A DNA stretch of 64,000 nt from Xenophilus aerolatus (GTDB lineage Bacteria > Pseudomonadota > Gammaproteobacteria > Burkholderiales > Burkholderiaceae_C), in the NCBI GenBank assembly GCA_029968055.1, contig JASCNX010000001.1:1674001-1738000 (forward strand). The letters run 5' to 3'. Positions within the stretch are counted from its first letter, which is position 1; the number at the start of each line of letters is the position of its first letter. Below the pieces are notes generated by a model. That model searched no databases, was not told the DNA's origin, and saw nothing but the letters and a program-made list of their open reading frames with translations. Made by a program: the position numbers and the translations under genes. Positions 42,791-50,808 of the stretch are shown one piece after another.

Positions 42791-43543
42791 TCAGGCCGCG
42801 GCCTTGATGCGCCGCGGCGGCGCATGGATCTGCGGGATGCGCCTGCCCGAGGCAAGCACGGTGTCGATGTCCTCGCGCGCGCCGTCGATCAGAACGCGGA
42901 TCGCCTTCTCGGCCCGGTCGGGCTGGCGCGCGATCACGGCGTCGAGCACGGCGCGGTGCAGGGGCAGCGAGATCGCCGGGCCGTTCTTGCGGCGGGTCGA
43001 TATCTCGAAGCTGGTGCGCAGCAGCGCCGCCAGCGCGCGGCTCATCTGCACCAGCATGCGGTTGTGGCTGGCGGCGATCAGGCCCTGGTGGAAGCGCAGG
43101 TCGGGCGTGACGTAGTCGCCGCCGAAATCGATCGCGTGCTTCATCAGCGCGAACGCGGCCTCCATGTCGGCGATGTCGTCGGGCGTGGCGCGCTCGGCGG
43201 CCAGCCGCACCGCCGCCGGCTCGACGGCGCGACGCAGGTCCTGCAGGTCGCGCAGGAAGTCGCGCGACAGGCCCACGCGGGTCTGCCAAACGATCACGTC
43301 GGCGTCGAACCAGTTCCATTGGTCCTCCGGCAGCACACGGGTGCCGACCTTCGGGCCGCTGGTGATGAGGCCCTTGGCGATCAGCGACTTGACGGCCTCG
43401 CGGATCACCGTGCGGCTCACGCCCAGTTCCTCGCACAGCAGCGGCTCGGGCGGGAGCGATGCGCCGGGCAGGTAGCGGCCGGCGACGATGTCGGCACCGA
43501 TGCGGTCGACCGTGTTGCCGTGCACGTTCTTGATCGTGCTCAT
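42791..43543 (-). CDS. GntR-family (FadR/FCD) regulator of the sugar-acid cluster, DgoR-like
   Basis: This 250-residue protein has the GntR helix-turn-helix (SLPPEPLLCEELGVSRTVIREAVKSLIAKGLI) and an FCD domain with metal/ligand residues in DLRFHQGLIAASHN and LHRAVLDAV. The start MSTIKNVHGNTVDRIGADIVAG is typical of DgoR-type regulators, which repress galactonate genes. It is encoded at the head of the TRAP operon and divergent from the dehydratase-dgoK-dgoA operon, so it probably controls both directions. The effector, likely galactonate or its keto derivative, is inferred. Confidence 0.88.
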   Translation of the reverse strand: MSTIKNVHGNTVDRIGADIVAGRYLPGASLPPEPLLCEELGVSRTVIREAVKSLIAKGLITSGPKVGTRVLPEDQWNWFDADVIVWQTRVGLSRDFLRDLQDLRRAVEPAAVRLAAERATPDDIADMEAAFALMKHAIDFGGDYVTPDLRFHQGLIAASHNRMLVQMSRALAALLRTSFEISTRRKNGPAISLPLHRAVLDAVIARQPDRAEKAIRVLIDGAREDIDTVLASGRRIPQIHAPPRRIKAAA

Positions 43544-43704
43544 GCGTGGCCGCCACCCGTGGCACGGCCCGGCACGCAGGCCGCGCGCCACGCGGTGCCA
43601 GGCACCACGCGCTTGCAGGCATGCCCGCTCGAGCCGGTCTTCATGGATGTCGTCTCCTCGGTTCGCGCTCGAAAACCCTGAGGGGGGCCGGCACGCTCGT
43701 TCTT

Positions 43705-43714
43705 ATCATATGAT
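43705..43714. promoter_or_regulatory. Candidate operator in divergent sugar-acid promoter region
   Basis: ATCATATGAT is a perfect palindrome within an AT-rich patch (TCTTATCATATGATGATTGA) that stands out in this GC-rich sequence. It lies in the 236-bp gap between the GntR gene and the dehydratase gene. It is flanked by a 12-bp direct repeat GAAAACCCTGAG at 43671-43682 and 43740-43751. Binding of the adjacent GntR protein is inferred. Confidence 0.5.
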
Positions 43715-43779
43715 GATTGAAACGCCGCGCCCGCAGAGTGAAAACCCTGAGCAGCGAGCCGCACCATGACGGAGACACC

Positions 43780-45525
43780 ATGAGCAGCGAGACGCCCAAG
43801 AAGAAGAAGCCCGCGCACGAATTGCGCAGCCAGCAGTGGTGGGGCCGTACCGACCGCGACGGCTTCATCTACCGCAGCTGGGTCAAGGGCAAGGGCGTGC
43901 CGCACGACCAGTTCGACGGCCGGCCGGTCATCGGCATCTGCAACACCTTCAGCGAACTGACGCCCTGCAACTCGCACTTCCGCACGCTCGCGGAGCAGGT
44001 GAAGATCGGCGTGTACGAGGCCGGCGGCTTCCCGCTCGAGTTTCCCGTCATGTCGCTGGGCGAGACGCTGCTGCGCCCCACCGCCATGCTCTACCGCAAC
44101 CTGGCCAGCATGGACGTCGAGGAGTCGATCCGCGCCAACCCGCTCGACGGGGTGGTGCTGCTGATGGGCTGCGACAAGACCACCCCGGCGCTGATGATGG
44201 GCGCCGCCAGCGTCGACCTGCCGACCATCGGCGTGTCGGGCGGCCCGATGCTCTCGGGCAAGTGGCGCGGGCAGGAACTGGGCTCGGGCACCGGCGTGTG
44301 GCAGATGAGCGAGCAGGTGCGCGCCGGCACGCTCAAGCTGCAGGACTTCTTCGAGGCCGAGAGCTGCATGCACCGCAGCCACGGGCACTGCATGACCATG
44401 GGCACGGCCAGCACGATGGCCAGCATGGTCGAGTCGATCGGCCTGGGCCTGCCGGGTAACGCGGCGTACCCCGCGGTGGATGGCCGCCGCAACGTGCTGG
44501 CGCGCATGGCCGGACGCCGCATCGTCGACATGGTGCACGAGGACCTGATCATGTCGAAGATCGTCACGCGCGAGTCGATGGAGAACGCCATCAAGGTCAA
44601 CGCGGCGATCGGCGGCTCGACCAACCTCGTGATCCACCTCATCGCCATCGCGGGGCGGCTGGGCATCCCGCTGACCATCGACGACTTCGACCGCCTCGGC
44701 TCCGACCTGCCCTGCCTGCTCGACCTGCAGCCCTCGGGCAAGTACCTGATGGAAGACTTCTGCTATGCAGGCGGCGTGCCGGTGGTGATGAAGCAGATCA
44801 TCGAGCTGCTGCACAAGGACCACATCACCGCCACCGGCCGCACGGTGTGGGAGAACGTGCAGGACGCCGAGAACTACAACCCGCAGGTGATCCGCCCGCT
44901 GGCCGAGCCCTTCAAGGACAAGGCCGGCATCTGCGTGCTGCGCGGCAACCTGGCGCCCAACGGCGCCATCATCAAGCCCAGCGCCGCCACGCCCGAGCTG
45001 CTGGTGCACAAGGGCCGCGCGGTGGTGTTCGAGAACGCCGACGACCTGCACAAGCGCATCGACGACGAGAACCTCGACATCGACGAGACCTGCGTGATGG
45101 TGCTGAAGAACTGCGGCCCCAAGGGCTACCCCGGCATGGCCGAGGCCGGCAACATGCCGCTGCCGCCCAAGGTGCTGCGCAAGGGCATCACCGACATGGT
45201 CCGCGTGAGCGACGCACGCATGAGCGGCACCGCCTACGGCACCGTGGTGCTGCACACCGTGCCCGAAGCGGCCGCGGGCGGCCCGCTGGCGCTGGTGCAG
45301 GACGGCGACATCGTGGAACTCGACGTGCCCAACCGCCGCCTGCACCTGCACGTGAGCGACGAGGAACTCGCACGCCGCCGCGCCGGCTGGACCGCCCCCA
45401 AGCCGCAGCTCGACTCGGGCTACTGGAAGCTCTACGTCGACAACGTGCTGCAGGCCGACGAGGGCGCGGACCTGGGCTTCCTGCGCGGCAAGCGCGGCAG
45501 CTTCGTGCCGCGCGACAACCATTGA
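43780..45525 (+). CDS. IlvD/Edd-family sugar-acid dehydratase (L-arabinonate dehydratase-like)
   Basis: This 581-residue Fe-S dehydratase has cluster cysteines Cys54 (GICNTF), Cys131 (MGCDKTT) and Cys196 (AESCMHR), and the carbamylated-lysine candidate Lys133. The length and N-terminus (RSQQWWGRTDRDGFIYRSWVKGKGVP) resemble the L-arabinonate dehydratase of Rhizobium (about 579 residues), a promiscuous enzyme that also dehydrates D-fuconate and D-galactonate. With DgoK and DgoA downstream, the likely product is 2-keto-3-deoxygalactonate. ATG 43780 follows GGAGACACC. It is too short in the N-term and lacks features of true IlvD. Confidence 0.88.
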   Translation: MSSETPKKKKPAHELRSQQWWGRTDRDGFIYRSWVKGKGVPHDQFDGRPVIGICNTFSELTPCNSHFRTLAEQVKIGVYEAGGFPLEFPVMSLGETLLRPTAMLYRNLASMDVEESIRANPLDGVVLLMGCDKTTPALMMGAASVDLPTIGVSGGPMLSGKWRGQELGSGTGVWQMSEQVRAGTLKLQDFFEAESCMHRSHGHCMTMGTASTMASMVESIGLGLPGNAAYPAVDGRRNVLARMAGRRIVDMVHEDLIMSKIVTRESMENAIKVNAAIGGSTNLVIHLIAIAGRLGIPLTIDDFDRLGSDLPCLLDLQPSGKYLMEDFCYAGGVPVVMKQIIELLHKDHITATGRTVWENVQDAENYNPQVIRPLAEPFKDKAGICVLRGNLAPNGAIIKPSAATPELLVHKGRAVVFENADDLHKRIDDENLDIDETCVMVLKNCGPKGYPGMAEAGNMPLPPKVLRKGITDMVRVSDARMSGTAYGTVVLHTVPEAAAGGPLALVQDGDIVELDVPNRRLHLHVSDEELARRRAGWTAPKPQLDSGYWKLYVDNVLQADEGADLGFLRGKRGSFVPRDNH

Positions 45526-45556
45526 TGGCCATGCAGGTGCCCGCAGGAGCGCGCGC

Positions 45557-46456
45557 ATGAGCTTCGTGGCCGTCGACTGGGGCACCAGTTCGCTGCGTGG
45601 CGCGCTCATCGACGACGCGGGCCGGGTGCTGGACGAGCGGCATGCGGCGCGCGGCATCCTAGGCGTGCCCGCGGGCGGCTTCCCGGCGGTGTTCGACGCA
45701 CTCTTCGGTGACTGGATGGCCCCCGCCGGGCGGCGCTGCCTCATCTCCGGCATGGCCGGCAGCAGGCAGGGCTGGGTCGAAGCGCCGTATTGCCCCTGCC
45801 CGGCCGACGCCGCCGACCTCGCCCGCCATGTGATCCCGGTCGTCGCCGACCGCATCGCGATGGTGCCCGGCCTCACCGACCACCACGACGGCGTGCCCGA
45901 CGTGATGCGCGGGGAGGAAGTGCAGATCTTCGGCGCCATGCAGCTCACGGGCCTGGCCGATGGCCTGTTCGTGCTGCCGGGCACGCACAACAAGTGGGTG
46001 TGGGTGCAGGGCGGCCGCGTGCTGGGCTTTCGCACTTTCATGACCGGCGAGTTTTATGCGCTGCTCGCGCAGCAGTCGATCCTCTCGCGGACCGTCGACG
46101 CGGCCGCGCCGCTCGATGCCGATGCCTTCGCGCAGGGCGTGTCACGCTCGACGCAAGGCGGCGGCCTGCTTCACAACGCTTTCGGCGCGCGCACGCTCGG
46201 GCTGTTCGAGCGCATGTCGCCCGCCCAACTGGCCAGCTACCTCTCGGGCCTGCTGATCGGCGAGGAACTGCGCAGCCAGACGCTCGATGCGCACGCCGAC
46301 GTGGTGCTCATCGGGGCGCCGGCCCTCACGACACGCTATGCGCTCGCACTCGAAGGCCTGCGCATCACGCCGCGCGTGCTCGGCGCTGAAGCCACCTGGG
46401 CCGGCGCGCATGCCCTCCACACTGCCTTGCAAGGCACCGACACCGCGTACCCATGA
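45557..46456 (+). CDS. dgoK: 2-dehydro-3-deoxygalactonokinase DgoK
   Basis: This 299-residue protein starts MSFVAVDWGTSSLRGALID, the phosphate 1 motif of the family, and has PGTHNKWVWV and FMTGEFYALL further on. It phosphorylates 2-keto-3-deoxy-D-galactonate at O6 using ATP in the DeLey-Doudoroff pathway. It starts 31 bp after the dehydratase and its stop overlaps dgoA (ATGA). Confidence 0.93.
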   Translation: MSFVAVDWGTSSLRGALIDDAGRVLDERHAARGILGVPAGGFPAVFDALFGDWMAPAGRRCLISGMAGSRQGWVEAPYCPCPADAADLARHVIPVVADRIAMVPGLTDHHDGVPDVMRGEEVQIFGAMQLTGLADGLFVLPGTHNKWVWVQGGRVLGFRTFMTGEFYALLAQQSILSRTVDAAAPLDADAFAQGVSRSTQGGGLLHNAFGARTLGLFERMSPAQLASYLSGLLIGEELRSQTLDAHADVVLIGAPALTTRYALALEGLRITPRVLGAEATWAGAHALHTALQGTDTAYP

Positions 46457-47094
46457 ACGCTGCAATCGCCAAGTTCCAGTCCGCCACGCAGGCCCTGCCG
46501 CTGGTCGCCATCCTGCGCGGACTCACCCCGCCCGAAGCCGAGCCGGTCGGCGACGCGCTCGTCGGCGCCGGATTCCGCCTGCTGGAAGTGCCGCTCAACT
46601 CGCCCGAGCCGCTGGCCAGCATCGCGCTGCTGCGGCGGCGCTTTCCCGACGCGCTGGTGGGCGCCGGTACCGTGCTCGACGTGGCCCAGGTGCGCGCGGT
46701 GCACGACGCGGGCGGCGAACTCATCGTGGCGCCCAACTTCGACGCCGCCGTGGTGGCCGAGGCGCGCCGCCTGGGCATGGTGAGTCTGCCCGGCGTGATG
46801 ACGCCGACCGAGGCCTTCGGCGCGCTGGCTGCCGGCGCCACGGGCCTGAAGCTGTTCCCGGCCGAACTCGCCTCGCCCGCCGTCGTGAAGGCGCTGCTGG
46901 CGGTGCTGCCGCAGGGCACGGCGCTGATGCCGGTGGGCGGCATCGCGCCCGACACCATGCAGGCCTGGCGCGACGCGGGGGCCGCCGGCTTCGGCATCGG
47001 CTCTTCGCTGTACAAACCGGGCAAGAGCGCATCGGCCGTGGCCGCCGACGCCTCGAAATTCGTCGCTGCATATGCCCGCCTCGCGGGCGCCTGA
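46453..47094 (+). CDS. dgoA: 2-dehydro-3-deoxy-6-phosphogalactonate aldolase DgoA
   Basis: This 213-residue KDPG-family aldolase has the catalytic Glu45 (LLEVPLNSPEP) and the Schiff-base Lys133 (GLKLFPAELA). ILRGLTPPEAEPVGDAL is the phosphogalactonate-type N-terminus. It cleaves KDPGal to pyruvate and D-glyceraldehyde 3-phosphate. It directly follows dgoK with a four-base overlap. The window also has a KDPG aldolase (Eda-like) at 59367, which differs in loop sequence, so the two are not recent duplicates. Confidence 0.93.
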   Translation: MNAAIAKFQSATQALPLVAILRGLTPPEAEPVGDALVGAGFRLLEVPLNSPEPLASIALLRRRFPDALVGAGTVLDVAQVRAVHDAGGELIVAPNFDAAVVAEARRLGMVSLPGVMTPTEAFGALAAGATGLKLFPAELASPAVVKALLAVLPQGTALMPVGGIAPDTMQAWRDAGAAGFGIGSSLYKPGKSASAVAADASKFVAAYARLAGA

Positions 47095-47102
47095 GGCCAG
47101 AC

Positions 47103-47942
47103 ATGCTTGAGAAGACCGCACCCTCCCATCTGCACACTGCCGGCTCGGCCGATGCCGAATACGCCAGCCCGGCGGTGCGCCGGCTGCGCGAAGATCTCGC
47201 CCTGGCCCTGCGCGCCGCGGCGCACCACAAGCTGGAGGAAGGCGTCTGCAACCACTTCAGCGTGATGCTGCCCGGTGGATCAGGCCCCCACGCGGCTGCG
47301 CCGCGTTCCCCCGAGGGGGGCGCGCCGGCGCCGGACAAGTACCTCATCAATCCCCGTGGCCTGCACTGGAGCGAGATCGGCCCCGACGACATCGTGCTCA
47401 TCGACGTGCACGGCAACGTGCTGGCCGGCCGCCACCGCGTGGAGCCCACGGCCCTCTTCATCCACGGTGCCGTGCACCGCCTCACCGGCCGCGCGGTGGT
47501 GCTGCACTGCCACATGCCCTATGCGACGGCACTCACGCTCACGTCCGACCGCGGGCTCGACCCCACCCTGAGCCAGAACGCGATGCGCTACATGAACCGC
47601 ATCGCCATCGACGCCGAGTACAACGGCCTGGCCCTGGACGACGCCGAGGGCGAGCGCATCGCGCGCACGATGATGGGCGACAACGCCGGCAAGGACATCG
47701 CCTTCCTGGCCAACCACGGCGTGATCGTCGCCGGCACCAGCATCGCGCATGCCTACGACGACCTCTACTACCTGGAGCGCGCCTGCCTGCACCAGGTGCT
47801 GGCGCAGAACACCGGCCGGCCGCTGGTGCCCGTGCGGCCCGAGCTGGCCGCGCACGTCGCGGCGCAGATCCAGGGCGAGCGCGAGCAGTCGGACCTGTTC
47901 TTCGAGGCGCTGCGACGGCTGCTGCCGCCGCCCAGGGGGTGA
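47103..47942 (+). CDS. Class II aldolase/adducin family protein
   Basis: This 279-residue protein has the zinc-site motif HCHMPYA (two His) and NHGVIV, the class II aldolase/adducin hallmark. Such enzymes are L-fuculose/L-rhamnulose phosphate aldolases, ribulose-5-phosphate epimerases or related decarboxylases. Residues 58-78 (GSGPHAAAPRSPEGG region) are an insert, encoded by a REP-like sequence, between the usual VMLPG and KYLINPRG blocks; the frame is kept. It begins 8 bp after dgoA and ends the operon, before a terminator. The reaction in this pathway is unknown. The insert could impair activity or be tolerated in a loop. Confidence 0.85.
   Translation: MLEKTAPSHLHTAGSADAEYASPAVRRLREDLALALRAAAHHKLEEGVCNHFSVMLPGGSGPHAAAPRSPEGGAPAPDKYLINPRGLHWSEIGPDDIVLIDVHGNVLAGRHRVEPTALFIHGAVHRLTGRAVVLHCHMPYATALTLTSDRGLDPTLSQNAMRYMNRIAIDAEYNGLALDDAEGERIARTMMGDNAGKDIAFLANHGVIVAGTSIAHAYDDLYYLERACLHQVLAQNTGRPLVPVRPELAAHVAAQIQGEREQSDLFFEALRRLLPPPRG
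47283..47328. repeat. REP-like palindromic element inside a coding region
   Basis: The sequence has GCCCCCACGCGGCTGCGCC and then TTCCCCCGAGGGGGGCGC, a C5/G5-6 palindromic end. It matches the composition and order of the element at 54464-54550 (CCCCCATGCCGC, then CTCCCCCTTC...GAAGGGGGCGC). It lies in frame inside the class II aldolase gene. Assignment to the same element family is by eye only. Confidence 0.55.
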
Positions 47943-47952
47943 GGCGCGGGCG

Positions 47953-47978
47953 GGCGCAGGCGCTTCGCCTGCGCCTTT
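47953..47978 (+). terminator. Intrinsic terminator of the dgo operon
   Basis: GGCGCAGGCG (47953-47962) pairs with CGCCTGCGCC (47966-47975) across a CTT loop and is followed by TTTC. It starts 11 bp after the class II aldolase stop. The T tract is short, so termination may be partial. Confidence 0.7.
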
Positions 47979-48117
47979 CGCGGGCGGCGCAGCCGGCCGC
48001 GCGGCGCTACGCTCGCAGGCGAACGCGAACACAAATCTTCATTCGCCTTCGTCGCAGCTTTGCACGGCGTTCACATGGCGCGGCGACCATTCGATCACCC
48101 CATAACGAGGAGTCACC

Positions 48118-48426
48118 GTGAAGAAACTCATCGCAGCCGTCGGCGGCGCCGCCCTGATGTCGCTGGCCATGCTCGGCACCCCGGCCCAGGCGCAGTCCCA
48201 CGGCCCCATCGTGCAGGCCCAGTACTACGTGGCACCGCCACCTCCGCCGCGCTACTACGCGCCGCCCCCGCCGCCGCGCTATGCGCACCCCGGCTACTAC
48301 CACGACGGCCCGCGCTACCAGCCGCGCCATCGCCACTGGGAGCGCCGCCACGGCTGGCGCGACAACGACCGCGACGGCGTGCCCAACCGCTACGACCGCC
48401 GGCCGAACAACCCCTACCGTTACTGA
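48118..48426 (+). CDS. Small secreted protein with Pro/Tyr repeats and a calcium-binding-like motif
   Basis: This 102-residue product starts with GTG after GAGGAG at ideal spacing. It has a signal peptide (MKKLIAAVGGAALMSLAMLGTPAQAQ), two APPPPPRY repeats, a His/Arg/Tyr-rich part and the C-terminal motif DNDRDGVPNRYDRRPNNP. That motif is a thrombospondin type-3 (calcium-binding) repeat, with Asp, Asp, Asp-Gly, Asn, Asp and Asn-Pro in register. The function is unknown; cell-envelope or matrix association is likely. It lies upstream of the hairpin array and has its own promoter-sized 140-bp upstream region. Confidence 0.8.
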   Translation: MKKLIAAVGGAALMSLAMLGTPAQAQSHGPIVQAQYYVAPPPPPRYYAPPPPPRYAHPGYYHDGPRYQPRHRHWERRHGWRDNDRDGVPNRYDRRPNNPYRY

Positions 48427-48447
48427 GCGGAAGAACCGAAGCCACGA

Positions 48448-48621
48448 CGCCCCCCGAGGGGCGTTGCTGCTTGCGACGCCCCGTGAGGGGCGTTGCTGTT
48501 TGCCGCGCCCCGTGAGGGGCGTTGCTGCTTGCGGCGCCCCGTGAGGGGCGTTGCTGTTTGCCGCGCCCCGTGAGGGGCGTTGCTGCTTGCGGCGCCCCGT
48601 GAGGGGCGTCGGTGCTTGCGG
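48448..48621. repeat. Six-copy 29-bp tandem repeat with a GTGA-loop hairpin in each unit
   Basis: Units start at 48448, 48477, 48506, 48535, 48564 and 48593. Each has CGCCCC-GTGA-GGGGCG (the first has CCGA in place of GTGA and a CCCCCC run) followed by about 13 bp of TTGCTGYTTGCSG. The connectors alternate: CTGC-TTGCGG, then CTGT-TTGCCG, giving a 58-bp higher-order period. The array fills the gap between the small secreted protein and the convergent SDR gene. It is open in several frames on both strands but no gene is proposed. See findings. Confidence 0.9.
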
Positions 48622-48628
48622 CGCGAGC

Positions 48629-49339
48629 TCAGGCCGCCACGGCGCTGCCCGCGTAGGGCGGCCTGGCGCTCGACAGGCCCTGCTTGAGCTGCCGCGACAC
48701 CTCGTCGGCGAGCACCTCCACACCGCCTGCCTTCACGACCCCGAAGGCCTGGCGCGCCACGTCGTCGGGCGAGGTCTTGGGCCCGTCCACATGGGCGGCC
48801 ATGTCGGTGTCCATGTAACCCACGTGCACGCTCACGACCTGCGTGCCCTGCCCGGTCAACTCGTTGCGCAGCCCGTTGCTGAGCGACCAGGCCGCCGACT
48901 TGGTGGTGCTGTAGGTGGCCACGCTCGGAAAGGTCGTCCAGGCCAGCGCCGACAGCACGTTCACGATGGCGCCGCCGCCGTTGCGTGCGAGCACCGGTGC
49001 GAAGGCGCGCGCCAGCAGCCAGGGGCCGAAGAAATTGGTTTCGAACTCGGACCGGGCGGCCTCGACCGAGCTGGCGCCCAGCAGGTCCGTGCCGAGCGAG
49101 ATGCCCGCGTTGTTGACCAGCACGGTGACGTCGCCGCAGGCGCGCGCGGCGGCCTCGATCTGATCCTGCTTCGTCACGTCGAGCGCGACCGGCGTCACGC
49201 CCGGCAAGGTGACGGTGGCCGCGTCGCGCGCCGCGCCGTAGACCTTGCGTGCGCCGGCGGCCAGTGCCGCCTTGGCAAAGGCCAGGCCCAGGCCGCGGTT
49301 GGCCCCGGTGATGAAGACAACGGAATCCTGAAGGTTCAT
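48629..49339 (-). CDS. Short-chain dehydrogenase/reductase (SDR)
   Basis: This 236-residue classical SDR has TGANRGLG (11-18), NNAG at 76-79 and the catalytic Ser130, Tyr143 and Lys147. It prefers NAD(P)(H) and a small carbonyl or alcohol substrate that cannot be named. It ends 7 bp from the hairpin array. It is the last gene of the leftward MarR-MFS-MATE-SDR group, 68 bp after the MATE stop, so its transcript would end through the array. Confidence 0.88.
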   Translation of the reverse strand: MNLQDSVVFITGANRGLGLAFAKAALAAGARKVYGAARDAATVTLPGVTPVALDVTKQDQIEAAARACGDVTVLVNNAGISLGTDLLGASSVEAARSEFETNFFGPWLLARAFAPVLARNGGGAIVNVLSALAWTTFPSVATYSTTKSAAWSLSNGLRNELTGQGTQVVSVHVGYMDTDMAAHVDGPKTSPDDVARQAFGVVKAGGVEVLADEVSRQLKQGLSSARPPYAGSAVAA

Positions 49340-49407
49340 GACATGCTCCGAATCGAAGGCGTGAAGGGAAGACAAGGAAATGGAAGACAGCGGCCGCGTC
49401 CGGCCGC

Positions 49408-50808
49408 TCAGGCCAGCCGGCGCAGCAGCGCACCGGTGCTGCGCGGCCACCCGGGCCGCCCGAACCAGGCGCCCCCGGAGATCACCGAGGCAATGAAGAG
49501 GCCGTAGGCGACCAGCGCCAGCCCCTGGGCGACGAACACGTGCACGAGCTGGCCACCCCAGCGCAGCGCGAGCCAGCCACCGATGCCGGCCACGGCCAGG
49601 CGGATGAGCGTGCCGACCACCGGCCACATCAGGCGGCCCGCGCCCTGCGACGCGAAGTACAGCACCAGCCCGAGCCCGAAGAAGCCGTACAGCGGCCCCA
49701 CCGCGCGCAGGTACTGCGTGCCGGCCTCGAGCATGGCCGGATCGTTGCCGAAGAGCAGCAGCCACTGCCGCGGGAACAGCGCCGCCGCGAGCCCGATGCT
49801 GCCGGTGAGCACGAAGGCCACCGCGGCACCGGTCCAGGCCGCACGCAGCGCGCGCTCGCGCTGGCCTGCGCCGATGCAGGTGCCGACCATGGCGACCAAT
49901 GGTGCGCCCAGACCGAAGACCAGCGGCACCAGCAGGTACTCGAGCCGCGAGGCGGTGCCGTAGCCTGCGATGGCGCCGGCGCCGTAGCGGCCGGCAAAGG
50001 CCGTGGCAAGCGCGATGCAGGCGTTGGTGGCCACGGTGGAGATGGCGCCGAAAAGGCCCACCCGGAGGATGTCCCGCAGCAGCGGCCAGCGCAGCCGCGC
50101 CTGCGCCCACACGGGCCGCAGCAGGCTGCGCGGCGAGCGCAGGTACAGCGCCAGCGCCACCGTGCCGGCGAGGTAGTACACCAGCAGCGCCATGGCGCCG
50201 CCCGCGATGCCCATGCCCGGCACCGGTCCCCAGCCGAAGATCAGCAGCGGCGAGAGCGGCACCAGCAGCACGACCCCCGCCACGGTGACGTTGGCCGGCA
50301 CGGCCATGTTGCCGGTGCCGCGGATCACGGCCGCGAGCGAATTGAACATCCACACCAGCACCGCCCCCGCGAACACCCAGTGCGAGTAGGTCAGCGCTGC
50401 GTCGAGCGCCGCGCCGCTGCCGCCCATCGCGGCGTACAGCGCGCGACCGCCCAGCCACAGCCCCAGCGTGAAGGCGATGCCGAAGCCCAGCGCGACGGCC
50501 ACCGCCTGCCACACCAGGGCCTGCGCGTCCTCGCGGCGGCCGGCCCCGAGGGCACGCGCCACCGCCGAGGCGATGCCGCCGCCCATCGCACCGGCGGAGG
50601 TCATCTGCATCAGCATCACGATCGGGAACACCAGCGCCATGCCGGCCAGGGCATCGGTGCCGAGCTTGCCGACGAACCAGGTCTCGATGAGGCCCACGGC
50701 CGCCTGCGCCACCATGACGAGCACGTTGGGCGCCGCCATGCGCAGCAGCGTGGGCACGATCGGGTCGTGCAGCAGGCGCTGCGTGCGGGGGTCGAGCGGC
50801 GCGTTCAT
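49408..50808 (-). CDS. MATE-family multidrug efflux transporter
   Basis: This 466-residue protein has 12 membrane helices and MATE signatures (PNVLVMVAQAAVGLIETWFVGKLGTDALAGMAL in the first half, the duplicate with GAISTVATNACIALATAFAGRYGAGAIAGYG in the second). It exports cationic drugs or metabolites by Na+ or H+ exchange. Its start overlaps the MFS stop by four bases (ATGA), so the two exporters are translated together under the MarR regulator. Confidence 0.9.
   Translation of the reverse strand: MNAPLDPRTQRLLHDPIVPTLLRMAAPNVLVMVAQAAVGLIETWFVGKLGTDALAGMALVFPIVMLMQMTSAGAMGGGIASAVARALGAGRREDAQALVWQAVAVALGFGIAFTLGLWLGGRALYAAMGGSGAALDAALTYSHWVFAGAVLVWMFNSLAAVIRGTGNMAVPANVTVAGVVLLVPLSPLLIFGWGPVPGMGIAGGAMALLVYYLAGTVALALYLRSPRSLLRPVWAQARLRWPLLRDILRVGLFGAISTVATNACIALATAFAGRYGAGAIAGYGTASRLEYLLVPLVFGLGAPLVAMVGTCIGAGQRERALRAAWTGAAVAFVLTGSIGLAAALFPRQWLLLFGNDPAMLEAGTQYLRAVGPLYGFFGLGLVLYFASQGAGRLMWPVVGTLIRLAVAGIGGWLALRWGGQLVHVFVAQGLALVAYGLFIASVISGGAWFGRPGWPRSTGALLRRLA

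Noticed and set aside
48448-48621. CRISPR array
   Set aside because: The intervals between the palindromes are only 13 bp, nearly identical to one another and not unique spacers, and no cas gene is present.
48420-49433. A fusion protein spanning the SDR gene and the repeat array
   Set aside because: The SDR reading frame stops at 48629, before the array. The open frame through the array is in another phase.
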